From UBA1181 sp045601045 (lineage in GTDB: Bacteria > Bacteroidota > Bacteroidia > Bacteroidales > Paludibacteraceae), in contig JAZRZA010000007.1 in NCBI GenBank assembly GCA_045601045.1, forward strand, positions 11,243 through 75,242: a DNA stretch of 64,000 nt, written 5' to 3'. Below are positions 34,376 through 42,565 of this stretch, piece after piece (position 1 is the first letter of the stretch; every line of letters begins with the position of its first letter). The notes beneath the pieces were generated by a model. It was not told the DNA's origin. It searched no databases and worked only from the letters and a program-made list of their open reading frames with translations. A program made the translations under genes and the position numbers.

Positions 34376-35413
34376 TTATTCTGAAAGATATTTCTCCATC
34401 AACCTCGACACCGCATACTCACCCAACTGCTCTCTCTTCAACTCAATATAGCAGGATCCCTCGCGATGCAGAAAACGCCCCTCCGCACGGAAGAAGGCGG
34501 CATGGATATTTTGGTGAGTCAGGATATGCTTTTTCACCACGGGTTGGCCGATTAGACGCAGGTCAGAGAAATCCTCCGCCAAAGGCGCCAGCCAATCTTC
34601 GTCACCCATTTCAGTCAACGGACGGGGCAACTCCACCATCGGATACTCATACAACCCTTGCCAAATACCTTTCCCCTCGCGACGACGCAAGTAGGTATAT
34701 TCACCATCCTCCATCGCCAAATAGACGAAGTAGCGGTCGCGCGACACCAGTTTTTTCCCCTTCTTCGGGTACTCCACCGCTTCGGAGGATCCGCTCAAGG
34801 CGCACATCTCACGCAAAGGACAAGCCTCGCAATTGGGTGCGGTAGGCAAGCAGATGGTCGCGCCCAAATCCATCATCGCCTGGTTGTAAAGGGCGGGGCG
34901 CTTCCGATCCATCACCTCTTGGGAGAGCGCCATGAAGGCTCGTTTCCCCTGCGGCGAATCGATCAACTCATCCACACGAAAAACGCGGGACAAGACACGG
35001 TAGGCGTTGCCATCCACCGCTGGATAAGGCAAATCATAAGCAAAAGAACATATCGCGGCGGCTGTGTAATCCCCCACCCCTTTCAGGGCACGCACATCCG
35101 TATACTCCTTAGGGAACACACCACCGAATTTCTCCACCACGCTCTTCGCCGCCTCACGCATATTGCGGGCACGGCTATAATAGCCCAACCCTTGCCACAG
35201 CTTCAAAACCTCATCTTCCGAAGCCTCCGCCAAGGTCGTCACATCAGGGAATCGTTCAATAAAACGCTTGTAGTAATCCATACCCTGCACCACACGGGTC
35301 TGCTGCAGGATAATCTCCGAAACCCAAATCTTATAGGGATCCTTGGTCATGCGCCAAGGTAATTCTCGACCATTTTTCAGGTACCAACCGATCAATTCAC
35401 GGGCAAACTCCAT
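34376..35413 (-). CDS. mutY: A/G-specific adenine DNA glycosylase
   Basis: Removes adenine mispaired with 8-oxoguanine during base-excision repair. The 345-residue protein has catalytic Glu33 (SEIILQQTRV), the helix-hairpin-helix LKGVGDYTAAAI (110-121), catalytic Asp134 (AVDGNAYRV), and a 4Fe-4S site C188-x6-C195-x2-C198-x5-C204. A C-terminal NUDIX-like domain (FVYLAMEDGEYTYLRRREGKGIWQGLYEYPMVE) that recognises 8-oxoguanine follows. It starts four bases after the tRNA methyltransferase stop, so exonuclease-methyltransferase-mutY form one operon. Confidence 0.96.
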   Translation of the reverse strand: MEFARELIGWYLKNGRELPWRMTKDPYKIWVSEIILQQTRVVQGMDYYKRFIERFPDVTTLAEASEDEVLKLWQGLGYYSRARNMREAAKSVVEKFGGVFPKEYTDVRALKGVGDYTAAAICSFAYDLPYPAVDGNAYRVLSRVFRVDELIDSPQGKRAFMALSQEVMDRKRPALYNQAMMDLGATICLPTAPNCEACPLREMCALSGSSEAVEYPKKGKKLVSRDRYFVYLAMEDGEYTYLRRREGKGIWQGLYEYPMVELPRPLTEMGDEDWLAPLAEDFSDLRLIGQPVVKKHILTHQNIHAAFFRAEGRFLHREGSCYIELKREQLGEYAVSRLMEKYLSE

Positions 35414-35416
35414 AGT

Positions 35417-36133
35417 TTACATTTTCAAGTAAAAATCCCTGGTTAGAGCGATATAATCGGCTGAATATTGGTGACGGCCAGCCGCCTCGATGATCAATTC
35501 ATCACACTTCGTATCCAAATCCTCCGCCATGGAGAACTCCGCCAATACCCGCTTGGACAAAGTGGTTGGCGTAGGCAACACATCGGTGCGTCGCACACAA
35601 TGCAACCCTACCGTCGAAGCCTGGCGCTCCATGTCCGCAAACTCAGTTGTCGGCACGATGACGGAAAAGGTTCCCCCGGGATTCAAGAGAGCCGCCACCG
35701 CTTTCACCAACTCCCCATAGGAGAGAGAATCGGTATGGCGCGCCCAGCTACGCTCCTCCTTCGGAGATTTCAGCGAATCCTGGAAATAGGGCGGATTACT
35801 CACGATTCGGTCAAAACCTCTCCCCGCCTGCTCCGCATAAGATTGAATCGGGGAACAAACCACTTTGATTCGATCTTGCCAAGGAGATTCCTTCACATTC
35901 TCAGCCGCCTGACAAGCCGCCGATTCATCCAACTCCACCGCCACGATCTCCGCTTGGGAGCGTTGGGCGGCCATCAAAGCCACCAATCCAGTCCCAGCGC
36001 CAATATCCAGAATAGAGGATGCCTCCTCCACCCCACACCAAGCGCCCAACAAGACACCATCCGTACCGACCTTCATCGCACAGCGGTCTTGTCTTACCGT
36101 AAAACGCTTGAACTGGAAATAGGGGTTGGGCAT
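35417..36133 (-). CDS. trmN6: tRNA1(Val) A37 N6-methyltransferase family protein
   Basis: A 238-residue SAM-dependent methyltransferase of the TrmN6 (YfiC) family, which methylates A37 N6 of tRNA-Val. Visible: MPNPYFQFKRFTVRQDRCAMKVGTDGVLLGAW (typical TrmN6 N-terminus), SAM motif ILDIGAGTGLVALMAAQR, acidic loop AVELDE, and catalytic NPPYF (DRIVSNPPYFQ). It starts 19 bases after the exonuclease stop and lies four bases before mutY; the three are cotranscribed. The exact target nucleoside is inferred from family membership. Confidence 0.9.
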   Translation of the reverse strand: MPNPYFQFKRFTVRQDRCAMKVGTDGVLLGAWCGVEEASSILDIGAGTGLVALMAAQRSQAEIVAVELDESAACQAAENVKESPWQDRIKVVCSPIQSYAEQAGRGFDRIVSNPPYFQDSLKSPKEERSWARHTDSLSYGELVKAVAALLNPGGTFSVIVPTTEFADMERQASTVGLHCVRRTDVLPTPTTLSKRVLAEFSMAEDLDTKCDELIIEAAGRHQYSADYIALTRDFYLKM

Positions 36134-36152
36134 CGTCTTGGGATTTCATCGA

Positions 36153-36938
36153 TTAACGGATTCCGTATTTCAACTTCACATTGGTCAAGACACGTTTGGT
36201 GTCCAAAGTGAAATCGCTCTGCATCATCCATCCGTAGTATCCTTGGTCGGTCAACAAGACCTCCGCCAATTTGCGGCCCTTGTACTTACCGAAGTTGATG
36301 ATCTCCTCGTTCTTCTCGTTGTAAATAAAGCGGCCCGCAAAGTCCACGTTATTGTTGTGGGCAGAATATTCAGAGAGGAACTCGATGTCGTTCTGTAAGT
36401 CAGGATAGCGGTCCAATTGCGCCTTGAGCACCTCGTAAGTGGCTAGGATATCGGCCTGCGCGCCGTGCGCTCCCTCCAACTCCTTGTCGCAGTAGAAGCG
36501 GTATGCGGCGGTCAGGGTGCGTTGCTCCTTCTTGTTGAAGATCACTTGCGCATCCACGAATTTACTCTTACGGAGGTCAATGTCCGCATCAGCGCGCAAA
36601 AACTCCTCCGCCAAGAGAGGCACATCGAATCGGTTGGAGTTGTAGCCACCCAAATCGCACCCCTTCATCCACTCCGCCAATGATTTGGCGATCTGCTTGA
36701 AAGTAGGTTGGTCCGCCAAATCCTCATCGGTGATATGGGTCAAATCGCTCACCTCTTTCGGCAAAGGGATTTGATTTCCGTTGTCATCCACAGGTTTCAG
36801 ACGACGTGTCTTGATCTCTTGATCACCATTCGGCATAATTTTTATAGCGGATATCTCGATAATTCTATCTTTCGCGATATTCAACCCCGTTGTCTCCAAA
36901 TCGAAGAAGACAATCGGTTTCTTTAAATTCAATTCCAT
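36153..36938 (-). CDS. DnaQ-like 3'-5' exonuclease with DUF3820 tail
   Basis: A DEDD exonuclease related to the DNA polymerase III epsilon subunit. Exo I reads FFDLETTGL (Asp, Glu), Exo II GYNSNRFDVPLL, and Exo III HGAQADILATYEVL (His, Asp). The C-terminal 45 residues (FGKYKGRKLAEVLLTDQGYYGWMMQSDF) match DUF3820, which often accompanies such exonucleases. I start it at 36938 (MELNLKKPIVFFDLE) because the ATG at 36968 lies in the dnaN terminator hairpin. First gene of the operon with trmN6 and mutY, downstream of dnaN; proofreading or repair is the likely role. Confidence 0.9.
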   Translation of the reverse strand: MELNLKKPIVFFDLETTGLNIAKDRIIEISAIKIMPNGDQEIKTRRLKPVDDNGNQIPLPKEVSDLTHITDEDLADQPTFKQIAKSLAEWMKGCDLGGYNSNRFDVPLLAEEFLRADADIDLRKSKFVDAQVIFNKKEQRTLTAAYRFYCDKELEGAHGAQADILATYEVLKAQLDRYPDLQNDIEFLSEYSAHNNNVDFAGRFIYNEKNEEIINFGKYKGRKLAEVLLTDQGYYGWMMQSDFTLDTKRVLTNVKLKYGIR

Positions 36939-36950
36939 AAGCGTATTATC

Positions 36951-36984
36951 AAAAGAAAGACGTGACACCTTCCGGGCACGTCTT
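36951..36984 (-). terminator. Hairpin terminator between dnaN and the exonuclease gene
   Basis: Eight-base perfect stem AAGACGTG/CACGTCTT followed by TCTTTTGA on the minus strand; the tail is weak, so read-through is possible. Confidence 0.6.
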
Positions 36985-37018
36985 CCACATTATTCTTTTA
37001 TTAATGTACCACCTTTCA

Positions 37019-38143
37019 TTAATCGTTCAACATCATTGGCATCACAAGCATGCGGGTCTCCGCATTCTCGTCTTGTGTCAAAGGAACAACCAATCCCGCT
37101 CTGGATGGATCCGCCAATTCAAGCACCACCTCGCCACTTGGAAGGTTGGATAGAATCTCCACCAATAGGGTTGAGTTGAAACCAATGCGCATTGGCTCAC
37201 CGTCGTATGAGCAAACCAAATCCTCGGTCGCGGAGATGGAGAAGTCGATATCTTGCGCGGATACTGTCATCTTATTAGGTTGCAACTCTACCTTCACCAA
37301 GTTCAACGCTTGGTTGGAGAAGATGGAGATACGACGCAATGTATTCAACAAAGAGAGACGATCCACGGTCACCTTATATGGATTATTCTGCGGAATCACC
37401 GTCTTGTAATTAGGGAATTTTCCCTCTTGCAAGCGGCAAACCATCACATAGTTCTCAAAAGTGAATACCGCATTCTTGTCGTCGAACTGAATTTGGAGGT
37501 TTCCACTCACCTTTGGTGTGATGGCACGCAACAAATTGGTTGGCTTCTTTGGCAAAATGAAACTGCAATCCTGCTCGCCACGTGCGGAGATGGTACGCAT
37601 ACAAGAGAGTTTCTGCGCGTCTGATCCCACAAATGTCACATCATTCATCGTGATGTCAAAGAAGATACCATTCATCGATGGTCGATTCTCGTCGTCAGCC
37701 GTCGCGAAGATGGTTCTGTTCAAGCCCATATTCAATATATCAGTTCCGATTGTCAATTGGCTCGCGCCATCGTTCAAAGTTCGCATCTTCGGATACTCTC
37801 CACCATCTTCCGCTACCAAATTGTAGACACCGGATTCAGACTTGATGCTGGTGGCGAGCGAACCCTCCTCCACGTTGAACTCCAATGGCATATCACCGAA
37901 CTCCTTCAGAATATCCAAAAGAAGTTTGGATCCCAACGCGACACTACCCGTACCTTCCGCGAGGTCCAAATCAATAAAGGTTTGCATCATTGTCTCCATA
38001 TCAGCGGCAGTCAAAACTAGACGCTTTCCTTCTAATGTGAAAAGGAACTTATCAAGGATAGGCAATGGACTTTTAGGATTGATCACACGGCTAAGCATTT
38101 GAAGATGAGCCGACAAAACCGAACTTGAAACAGTGAATTTCAT
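37019..38143 (-). CDS. dnaN: DNA polymerase III beta subunit (sliding clamp)
   Basis: The ring-shaped processivity clamp of the replicase. The 374-residue protein has the three-domain layout of the family: MKFTVSSSVLSAHLQMLSRVINPKSPLPILDKFLFT at the start, NRTIFATADDENRPSMNGIFFDI in the middle domain, and the C-terminal strand ending VVPLTQDENAETRMLVMPMMLND. That last motif, M-P-M-x-L, is the hydrophobic partner-binding site. Length is standard. It is divergent from ssb on the other side of a 224-base gap; dnaA is not in the window. Confidence 0.97.
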   Translation of the reverse strand: MKFTVSSSVLSAHLQMLSRVINPKSPLPILDKFLFTLEGKRLVLTAADMETMMQTFIDLDLAEGTGSVALGSKLLLDILKEFGDMPLEFNVEEGSLATSIKSESGVYNLVAEDGGEYPKMRTLNDGASQLTIGTDILNMGLNRTIFATADDENRPSMNGIFFDITMNDVTFVGSDAQKLSCMRTISARGEQDCSFILPKKPTNLLRAITPKVSGNLQIQFDDKNAVFTFENYVMVCRLQEGKFPNYKTVIPQNNPYKVTVDRLSLLNTLRRISIFSNQALNLVKVELQPNKMTVSAQDIDFSISATEDLVCSYDGEPMRIGFNSTLLVEILSNLPSGEVVLELADPSRAGLVVPLTQDENAETRMLVMPMMLND

Positions 38144-38180
38144 ATGAATATGTTTTTGTTATTCTTTTTTTATATTTGGG

Positions 38181-38188
38181 CAAAGATA
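38181..38188 (-). promoter_or_regulatory. Promoter -7 box (TATCTTTG) of dnaN
   Basis: Exact TAnnTTTG match 38 bases upstream of the dnaN ATG, in an AT-rich gap. Confidence 0.55.
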
Positions 38189-38287
38189 ACAAAAAAATAA
38201 GAATCAAGAAATTTTGTGGCAGACATAGTTTTTTATCGTCTTTCCTTGTTGATTTCATATTTTGTGTATTTTTTATACATATTTTAC

Positions 38288-38317
38288 TTTGGGAATTAAA
38301 AATTATCGTTACATTTG
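38288..38317 (+). promoter_or_regulatory. Promoter of ssb
   Basis: TTTG (38288-38291), 18 bases, TACATTTG (38310-38317), about 50 bases upstream of the ATG. Confidence 0.6.
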
Positions 38318-38367
38318 CATTGTGATTATTCACGAAAGTTTTTTAATCTTTAATTAAACATTAATCT

Positions 38368-38811
38368 ATGTCTGTTAACAAAGTAATCCTTATTGGAAAT
38401 GTGGGCAGAGACCCCGAAGTACGCTACGTGGACAAAGACGTGGCAGTTGCGAATTTCACATTAGCGACCACCGAGCGTGGTTACACATCAGCATCTGGAC
38501 AAACCGTACCTGATCGTACCGAATGGCACAACATCGTGGCTTGGAGAGGCCTGGCGAAAGTGGCGGAAAGCTTCATCCGCAAAGGCTCTTCCATTTATGT
38601 GGAGGGAAAATTGAGAACGCGCACTTGGGTAGACGAGAAGAATGGAGGCGTCACACGATACACCACAGAGATCTACGCCGATAACATCGAGTTGCTAGGT
38701 AAAAAGCCTGAGGGAGGCGTAGCGCCATTGGCAGTCGCGCCGACCGCAGCCAACACAGCTGTCGAGACACCGCCACCAGCAGTGGAGGACGCCAACAACT
38801 TCCCATTCTAA
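38368..38811 (+). CDS. ssb: Single-stranded DNA-binding protein
   Basis: Coats single-stranded DNA during replication and repair. The 147-residue protein has the OB-fold of SSB: MSVNKVILIGNVGRDPEVRY, VANFTLATTERGYTSASGQTVPDRTEWHNIVAWRGLAKVAESFIRKGSSIYVEGKLRTR, and then a Pro/Ala-rich disordered tail. The tail ends in acidic/hydrophobic EDANNFPF, the usual partner-binding tip (DDLPF-like). It has its own promoter and terminator, so it is monocistronic; the opposite-strand neighbour is dnaN. Confidence 0.96.
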   Translation: MSVNKVILIGNVGRDPEVRYVDKDVAVANFTLATTERGYTSASGQTVPDRTEWHNIVAWRGLAKVAESFIRKGSSIYVEGKLRTRTWVDEKNGGVTRYTTEIYADNIELLGKKPEGGVAPLAVAPTAANTAVETPPPAVEDANNFPF

Positions 38812-38865
38812 ACTCGAAGGGAATTATATTAACATTAGATTTTCAAACAAATAGTTAGATATTGG

Positions 38866-38903
38866 GGAGAGTGTATCAATTTGATATGCTCTCCTTTCCT
38901 TTT
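38866..38903 (+). terminator. Terminator of ssb
   Basis: GGAGAG/CTCTCC stem extended by an inner TATCA/TGATA stem, followed by TTTCCTTTT. The rest of the gap to 39026 has no visible feature. Confidence 0.75.
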
Positions 38904-39026
38904 AGGGTGGTAGGATAATCCACGTGTTTAAACTAAATAGATAACAGATGGACATCTCATTTCTAAAAAATTAGAAGCGCAGACCTATTTCTTAATTCTT
39001 AACTCATATTTCTTAATTAAAATTAT

Positions 39027-39034
39027 TATCTTCG
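39027..39034 (+). promoter_or_regulatory. Promoter -7 box (TATCTTCG) of the polyferredoxin gene
   Basis: One change from TAnnTTTG, 33 bases upstream of the ATG. Confidence 0.4.
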
Positions 39035-39066
39035 CAACGATTTACAATATAAATGTTTCAATCCTT

Positions 39067-40536
39067 ATGTTAAAGAAAATCAGAGTTGTAGTCGCGATAG
39101 CATGTCTAGCTCTTATCACTTTATTGTTTTTAGATTTCACAGGTACATTCGCTAACCATTTCGGTTGGTTGGCGAAAATCCAGTTCTTGCCAGCCGTTTT
39201 GGCGCTCAACCTGGTGGTTGTCTTGGCATTGGTCCTATTAACCCTCCTATTCGGCAGATTATACTGTTCCGTCATCTGTCCACTCGGTGTGATGCAGGAT
39301 ATCTTCACTTGGATGGGCAAAAAGGCGAAAAAGAACCGATACTCATTCTCGGAGAATAACAAGAAATTGCGCATCGGAGCATTGGTGGCCTTCGTCATCA
39401 CTTTGCTTGTTCCCGCCACCTCATTCATCGCACACTTGGTGGCGCCATACAGCGCCTTCGGACGCATCGCGACCAATCTTTTCGCCCCTATTTACAGAAT
39501 GTGCAACAACGGATTGGCAACCATCGCGGAGAGCAACAACAGTTATATGTTTTATAAGGTGGAACAGGTGATTCCATCCTCCATATCCATTATCGTGGCT
39601 TTGGTCACACTGATCGGACTCGGCGTAGTGGCTTGGCGATATGGCAGGGCATGGTGCAACAACATCTGTCCAGTGGGAAGCATATTGGGATGGTTATCCC
39701 AATTCTCCCTTTTTAGACCTGTCATCAACACGGAGAAGTGTAACGGCTGCGGCAAATGCGCTCGCAACTGCAAGGCATCCTGCATCAACGCCAAGGAGCA
39801 CCGTATCGATTATAGCCGTTGCGTAACCTGCTTCGATTGCATCGAGAACTGTCGTCAGGGCGCTGTTCAATATGTGAGAAGACCCATCGAGAAGAGAAAG
39901 AGGGCCGTTGAGTCCGTCGATTCCTCTAAAAGGGATTTCTTGACCACCGGTGCCCTCTTCGTAGCGGGAGCCGCCATGGAGGCGAAGGCGAAAAAGGTGG
40001 ATGGCGGATTGGCTGTCATCGAAGAGAAAAAGATCCCAGTACGCAACATCTCACCTAAACCTGCGGGCTCATTGAGCGTCAAAAACTTCACCAGCCACTG
40101 CACGGCCTGCCAGCTTTGCGTTTCGGCATGTCCTAACCAAGTATTGCGTCCATCGACCAAGATGGAACACCTGATGCAACCTGAGATGTCGTTTGAATTG
40201 GGCTATTGTCGCCCTGAATGCAATAAGTGCGCGTCTGTCTGTCCCGCGGGAGCCATCCATCCGATCGCTGTCGAGGAGAAGAGCTCCATCCAAATCGGTT
40301 ACGCGGTATTCGACAAGGAGAATTGCGTGGTGAACACAGATGGTGTGACTTGCGGCAATTGCGCACGCCACTGCCCTGTCGGCGCGATCTTGATGGTCGA
40401 GCAGGAAGATGGCAAGAAATACCCTGCTGTCAACACGGAGATTTGTATCGGTTGCGGCGCTTGCGAGAACCTTTGTCCAGCACGTCCGTTCAGCGCAATT
40501 CACGTGGAGGGAATCGATGTTCATAGAGTAAGATAA
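39067..40536 (+). CDS. Membrane polyferredoxin (NapH/RsxB-like 4Fe-4S protein)
   Basis: A 489-residue redox protein. The N-terminal half has about five membrane helices with the NapH-type cysteines CSVICPLG and CNNICPVG. The rest carries many 4Fe-4S motifs: CNGCGKCARNC, CVTCFDCIENC, CTACQLCVSAC, CRPECNKCASVC, CGNCARHC and CIGCGACENLC. Between the first and second ferredoxin groups a segment KRDFLTTGALFVAGAA resembles a Tat signal core, suggesting that the second group is moved across the membrane. Likely an electron-transfer hub for a reductase; partner genes are not adjacent, so the acceptor is unknown. It is a single gene with a box at 39027. Confidence 0.88.
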   Translation: MLKKIRVVVAIACLALITLLFLDFTGTFANHFGWLAKIQFLPAVLALNLVVVLALVLLTLLFGRLYCSVICPLGVMQDIFTWMGKKAKKNRYSFSENNKKLRIGALVAFVITLLVPATSFIAHLVAPYSAFGRIATNLFAPIYRMCNNGLATIAESNNSYMFYKVEQVIPSSISIIVALVTLIGLGVVAWRYGRAWCNNICPVGSILGWLSQFSLFRPVINTEKCNGCGKCARNCKASCINAKEHRIDYSRCVTCFDCIENCRQGAVQYVRRPIEKRKRAVESVDSSKRDFLTTGALFVAGAAMEAKAKKVDGGLAVIEEKKIPVRNISPKPAGSLSVKNFTSHCTACQLCVSACPNQVLRPSTKMEHLMQPEMSFELGYCRPECNKCASVCPAGAIHPIAVEEKSSIQIGYAVFDKENCVVNTDGVTCGNCARHCPVGAILMVEQEDGKKYPAVNTEICIGCGACENLCPARPFSAIHVEGIDVHRVR

Positions 40537-40576
40537 AATTCTTATTTCTACGCTCTCACTTTTTTAATTCTTTTTG

Positions 40577-40584
40577 TATCTTTG
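40577..40584 (+). promoter_or_regulatory. Promoter -7 box (TATCTTTG) of the aldolase gene
   Basis: Exact TAnnTTTG match, 40 bases upstream of the ATG; the leader is AT-rich. Confidence 0.6.
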
Positions 40585-40623
40585 CGGAGAGAATATATTT
40601 TTAATTTCTAAATAAAAAATAGA

Positions 40624-41631
40624 ATGGTTAATTACAAAGAGTTAGGCTTGGTAAACACTAAGGATATGTTTGCTAAGGCACTTAAGGGCGGTTACGCTGT
40701 CCCTGCTTTCAACTTCAACAACCTTGAGCAACTTCAAGCAATCGTAACTGCTGCAGCTACAGAGAAGTCTCCAGTTATCCTTCAAGTTTCTAAGGGTGCT
40801 CGTAACTACGCTAACGGAACTATCCTCCGTTACTTGGGTATGGCAGCTGTAGAATACGCTAAGGAGCTTGGTTGGGAGAAGCCACAAATCGTTCTTCACC
40901 TCGACCACGGTGATTCTTTCGAGCTTTGCAAGGATTGTATCGACAACGGTTTCTCATCAGTTATGATCGACGGTTCTCACCTTCCATACGAGGAGAACGT
41001 TGCATTGACCAAGAAGGTTTGCGACTACGCACACCAACACGGTGTAACTGTAGAGGGTGAGCTTGGTGTATTGGCAGGTGTTGAGGATGAGGTTTCAGCT
41101 GACCACCACACATACACTAACCCTGAGGAGGTAGTTGACTTCGCTACTCGTACTGGTTGCGATTCATTGGCTATCTCTATCGGTACTTCTCACGGTGCAT
41201 ACAAGTTCACTCCTGAGCAATGTACTCGTAACGCAGAGGGTAAGCTTGTTCCTCCTCCATTGGCATTCGACGTTCTTGAGGGCGTAATGGAGAAGTTCGC
41301 TGCACAAGGTGGTTTCCCTATCGTTCTTCACGGTTCTTCTTCAGTTCCTGAGGAGTACGTTGAGATGTGCAACACTTACGGTGGTAACTTGCCTAACGCA
41401 ATCGGTATCCCTGAGTCAGAGTTGTCAAAGGCTTCTAAGTCTGCTGTATGTAAGATCAACATCGACTCAGACTCTCGTTTGGCATTCACAGGTGCTGTTC
41501 GTAAGCACTTCGCTGAGCACCCAGATCACTTCGATCCTCGTCAATACTGTGGCGACGCTCGTAAGGAGATGGTTAAGATGTACACTCACAAGATCGTTAA
41601 CGTTCTTGGTTCTAAGGGTAAGGCTGAGTAA
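40624..41631 (+). CDS. fba: Class II fructose-bisphosphate aldolase
   Basis: Zinc-dependent glycolytic/gluconeogenic aldolase. The 335-residue protein shows HLDHGDSFELCKDCIDNGFSSVMIDGSHLPYEENV (zinc ligand in LDH), VEGELGVLAGVEDEV, SIGTSHGAYKF and VLHGSSSVPEEYV, and the C-terminal NIDSDSRLAFTGAVRKHF. Codon use is extreme (GGT, CGT, GCT, AAG, TTC) compared with neighbours, as expected for a very highly expressed gene. It has its own promoter and a strong terminator. Confidence 0.97.
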   Translation: MVNYKELGLVNTKDMFAKALKGGYAVPAFNFNNLEQLQAIVTAAATEKSPVILQVSKGARNYANGTILRYLGMAAVEYAKELGWEKPQIVLHLDHGDSFELCKDCIDNGFSSVMIDGSHLPYEENVALTKKVCDYAHQHGVTVEGELGVLAGVEDEVSADHHTYTNPEEVVDFATRTGCDSLAISIGTSHGAYKFTPEQCTRNAEGKLVPPPLAFDVLEGVMEKFAAQGGFPIVLHGSSSVPEEYVEMCNTYGGNLPNAIGIPESELSKASKSAVCKINIDSDSRLAFTGAVRKHFAEHPDHFDPRQYCGDARKEMVKMYTHKIVNVLGSKGKAE

Positions 41632-41656
41632 TTTTAGCATACGTCTTAAATACAAG

Positions 41657-41688
41657 AAAGGCTGTCGGAATTCCGGCGGCCTTTTTTT
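41657..41688 (+). terminator. Terminator of the aldolase gene
   Basis: Long stem AAAGGC...GCCTTT with inner CGG/CCG pairs and an AATT loop, followed by seven T in total. Confidence 0.9.
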
Positions 41689-41776
41689 GTTTTATGCTAT
41701 GACACGAATCCACCCTACCTTTCATCACGACTATCACCCTATTCATCCTATAAATCGAAAATTTCGTCGATAATTG

Positions 41777-41807
41777 TTGGCCGCAATTATTTCATTTGTT
41801 ACTTTCG
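41777..41807 (+). promoter_or_regulatory. Promoter of the Cys/His-rich lipoprotein, with palindrome
   Basis: TTG (41777-41779), exactly 20 bases, TACTTTCG (41800-41807). A near-palindrome AATTG...CAATT at 41773-41789 overlaps the -33 element and could be an operator. Confidence 0.6.
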
Positions 41808-41835
41808 TCATACAAACTTTTAAAATGATATGATT

Positions 41836-42387
41836 ATGAAAAAGGTATTAGTATTCGCTACAACTGCTTTGGTTGGTCTATTCTTAGCTGCCTCTTGCTG
41901 CAATTGCGAGAAGGGGGGCAAGTGTTGTAAAAATCAGGAAAATCAAGAGGCTCAGGAAGAGGAGTTTAATGAGGAGGACATGCCAGCATTAGACGCTCAA
42001 GAACGCCCAAGACATGGTCACGGCCACGGGCCTCGCGGCGGCATGCGTCCAGGATGCCACATGGAGGAGATGACGCCAGAGATGAAAGAGAAGTGTCAGA
42101 AATGGATGAAGTTCGATAGCCTCACCGTAGAGGAGCAAAAGGCTTTGCTATTGGAGAAGAAGGCCGAAATCGACAAACGAGAGGCTGAAATGGCCGCTAA
42201 AAAGGCTGAAATGGAGCAGAAATGGGCCAACTTCGAGCAACTATCCATCGAGGAGCAGAAACAACTCATCGAGATGAAATCATTCGGTGGCATGATGAAG
42301 ATGGGCGGTAAACACCCTATGGGAGGTCACCACGGAGCGCCTCATCACGGAGAGGGAAGACATCACGCCCCTCACCACAATAAGTAA
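41836..42387 (+). CDS. Cys/His-rich lipoprotein, possible metal binder
   Basis: About 183 residues. MKKVLVFATTALVGLFLAASCC gives a lipoprotein signal (LAASC). The mature N-terminus is Cys-rich (CCNCEKGGKCCK), followed by an acidic stretch, a RHGHGHGPRGG patch, a helical middle with Met/Glu-rich heptads (EEMTPEMKEKCQKWMKFDSLTVEEQK, KAEIDKREAEMAAKKAEMEQKW) and a very His-rich tail (HHGAPHHGEGRHHAPHHNK). The helical middle is faintly like Spy/CpxP-type proteins, but I cannot assign it. Composition suggests binding of zinc, nickel or copper at the envelope. It stands alone, with a promoter overlapping a palindrome and a strong terminator, consistent with regulated expression. The ATG at 41830 is an alternative start. 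Confidence 0.8.
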   Translation: MKKVLVFATTALVGLFLAASCCNCEKGGKCCKNQENQEAQEEEFNEEDMPALDAQERPRHGHGHGPRGGMRPGCHMEEMTPEMKEKCQKWMKFDSLTVEEQKALLLEKKAEIDKREAEMAAKKAEMEQKWANFEQLSIEEQKQLIEMKSFGGMMKMGGKHPMGGHHGAPHHGEGRHHAPHHNK

Positions 42388-42406
42388 ATAGGAATCCCTA
42401 CATAGC

Positions 42407-42445
42407 AAGAGAGGGTGCCAAGCAATCTTGGCACCCTCTCTTTGT
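42407..42445 (+). terminator. Long hairpin terminator after the Cys/His-rich gene
   Basis: Sixteen-base perfect stem (42407-42422 with 42427-42442) and a CAAT loop, ending in CTCTTTGTTT. Confidence 0.8.
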
Positions 42446-42542
42446 TTCATCATACGGAGAAAACACCCCAACGTTATATCCAAAATCATCAACCACATCC
42501 ACATAAATCAAGACAAAAACATGTTTTTTAACATTCTCTTCG

Positions 42543-42550
42543 TACCTTTG
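42543..42550 (+). promoter_or_regulatory. Promoter -7 box (TACCTTTG) of azlCD
   Basis: Exact TAnnTTTG match only 16 bases before the ATG at 42566, giving a very short leader and ruling out the earlier in-frame ATG at 42428. Confidence 0.6.
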
Positions 42551-42565
42551 CGCAAAATTACGGAA

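Noticed and set aside
38171..38178. Plus-strand TATATTTG as a second ssb promoter
   Set aside because: It would give a leader of about 190 bases and overlaps the dnaN promoter region; a better placed TTTG-N18-TACATTTG lies at 38288-38317.
42428..42565. Longer N-terminus for AzlC from the ATG at 42428
   Set aside because: It would cover the preceding terminator and the promoter box at 42543-42550; the family's N-terminus matches the start at 42566.
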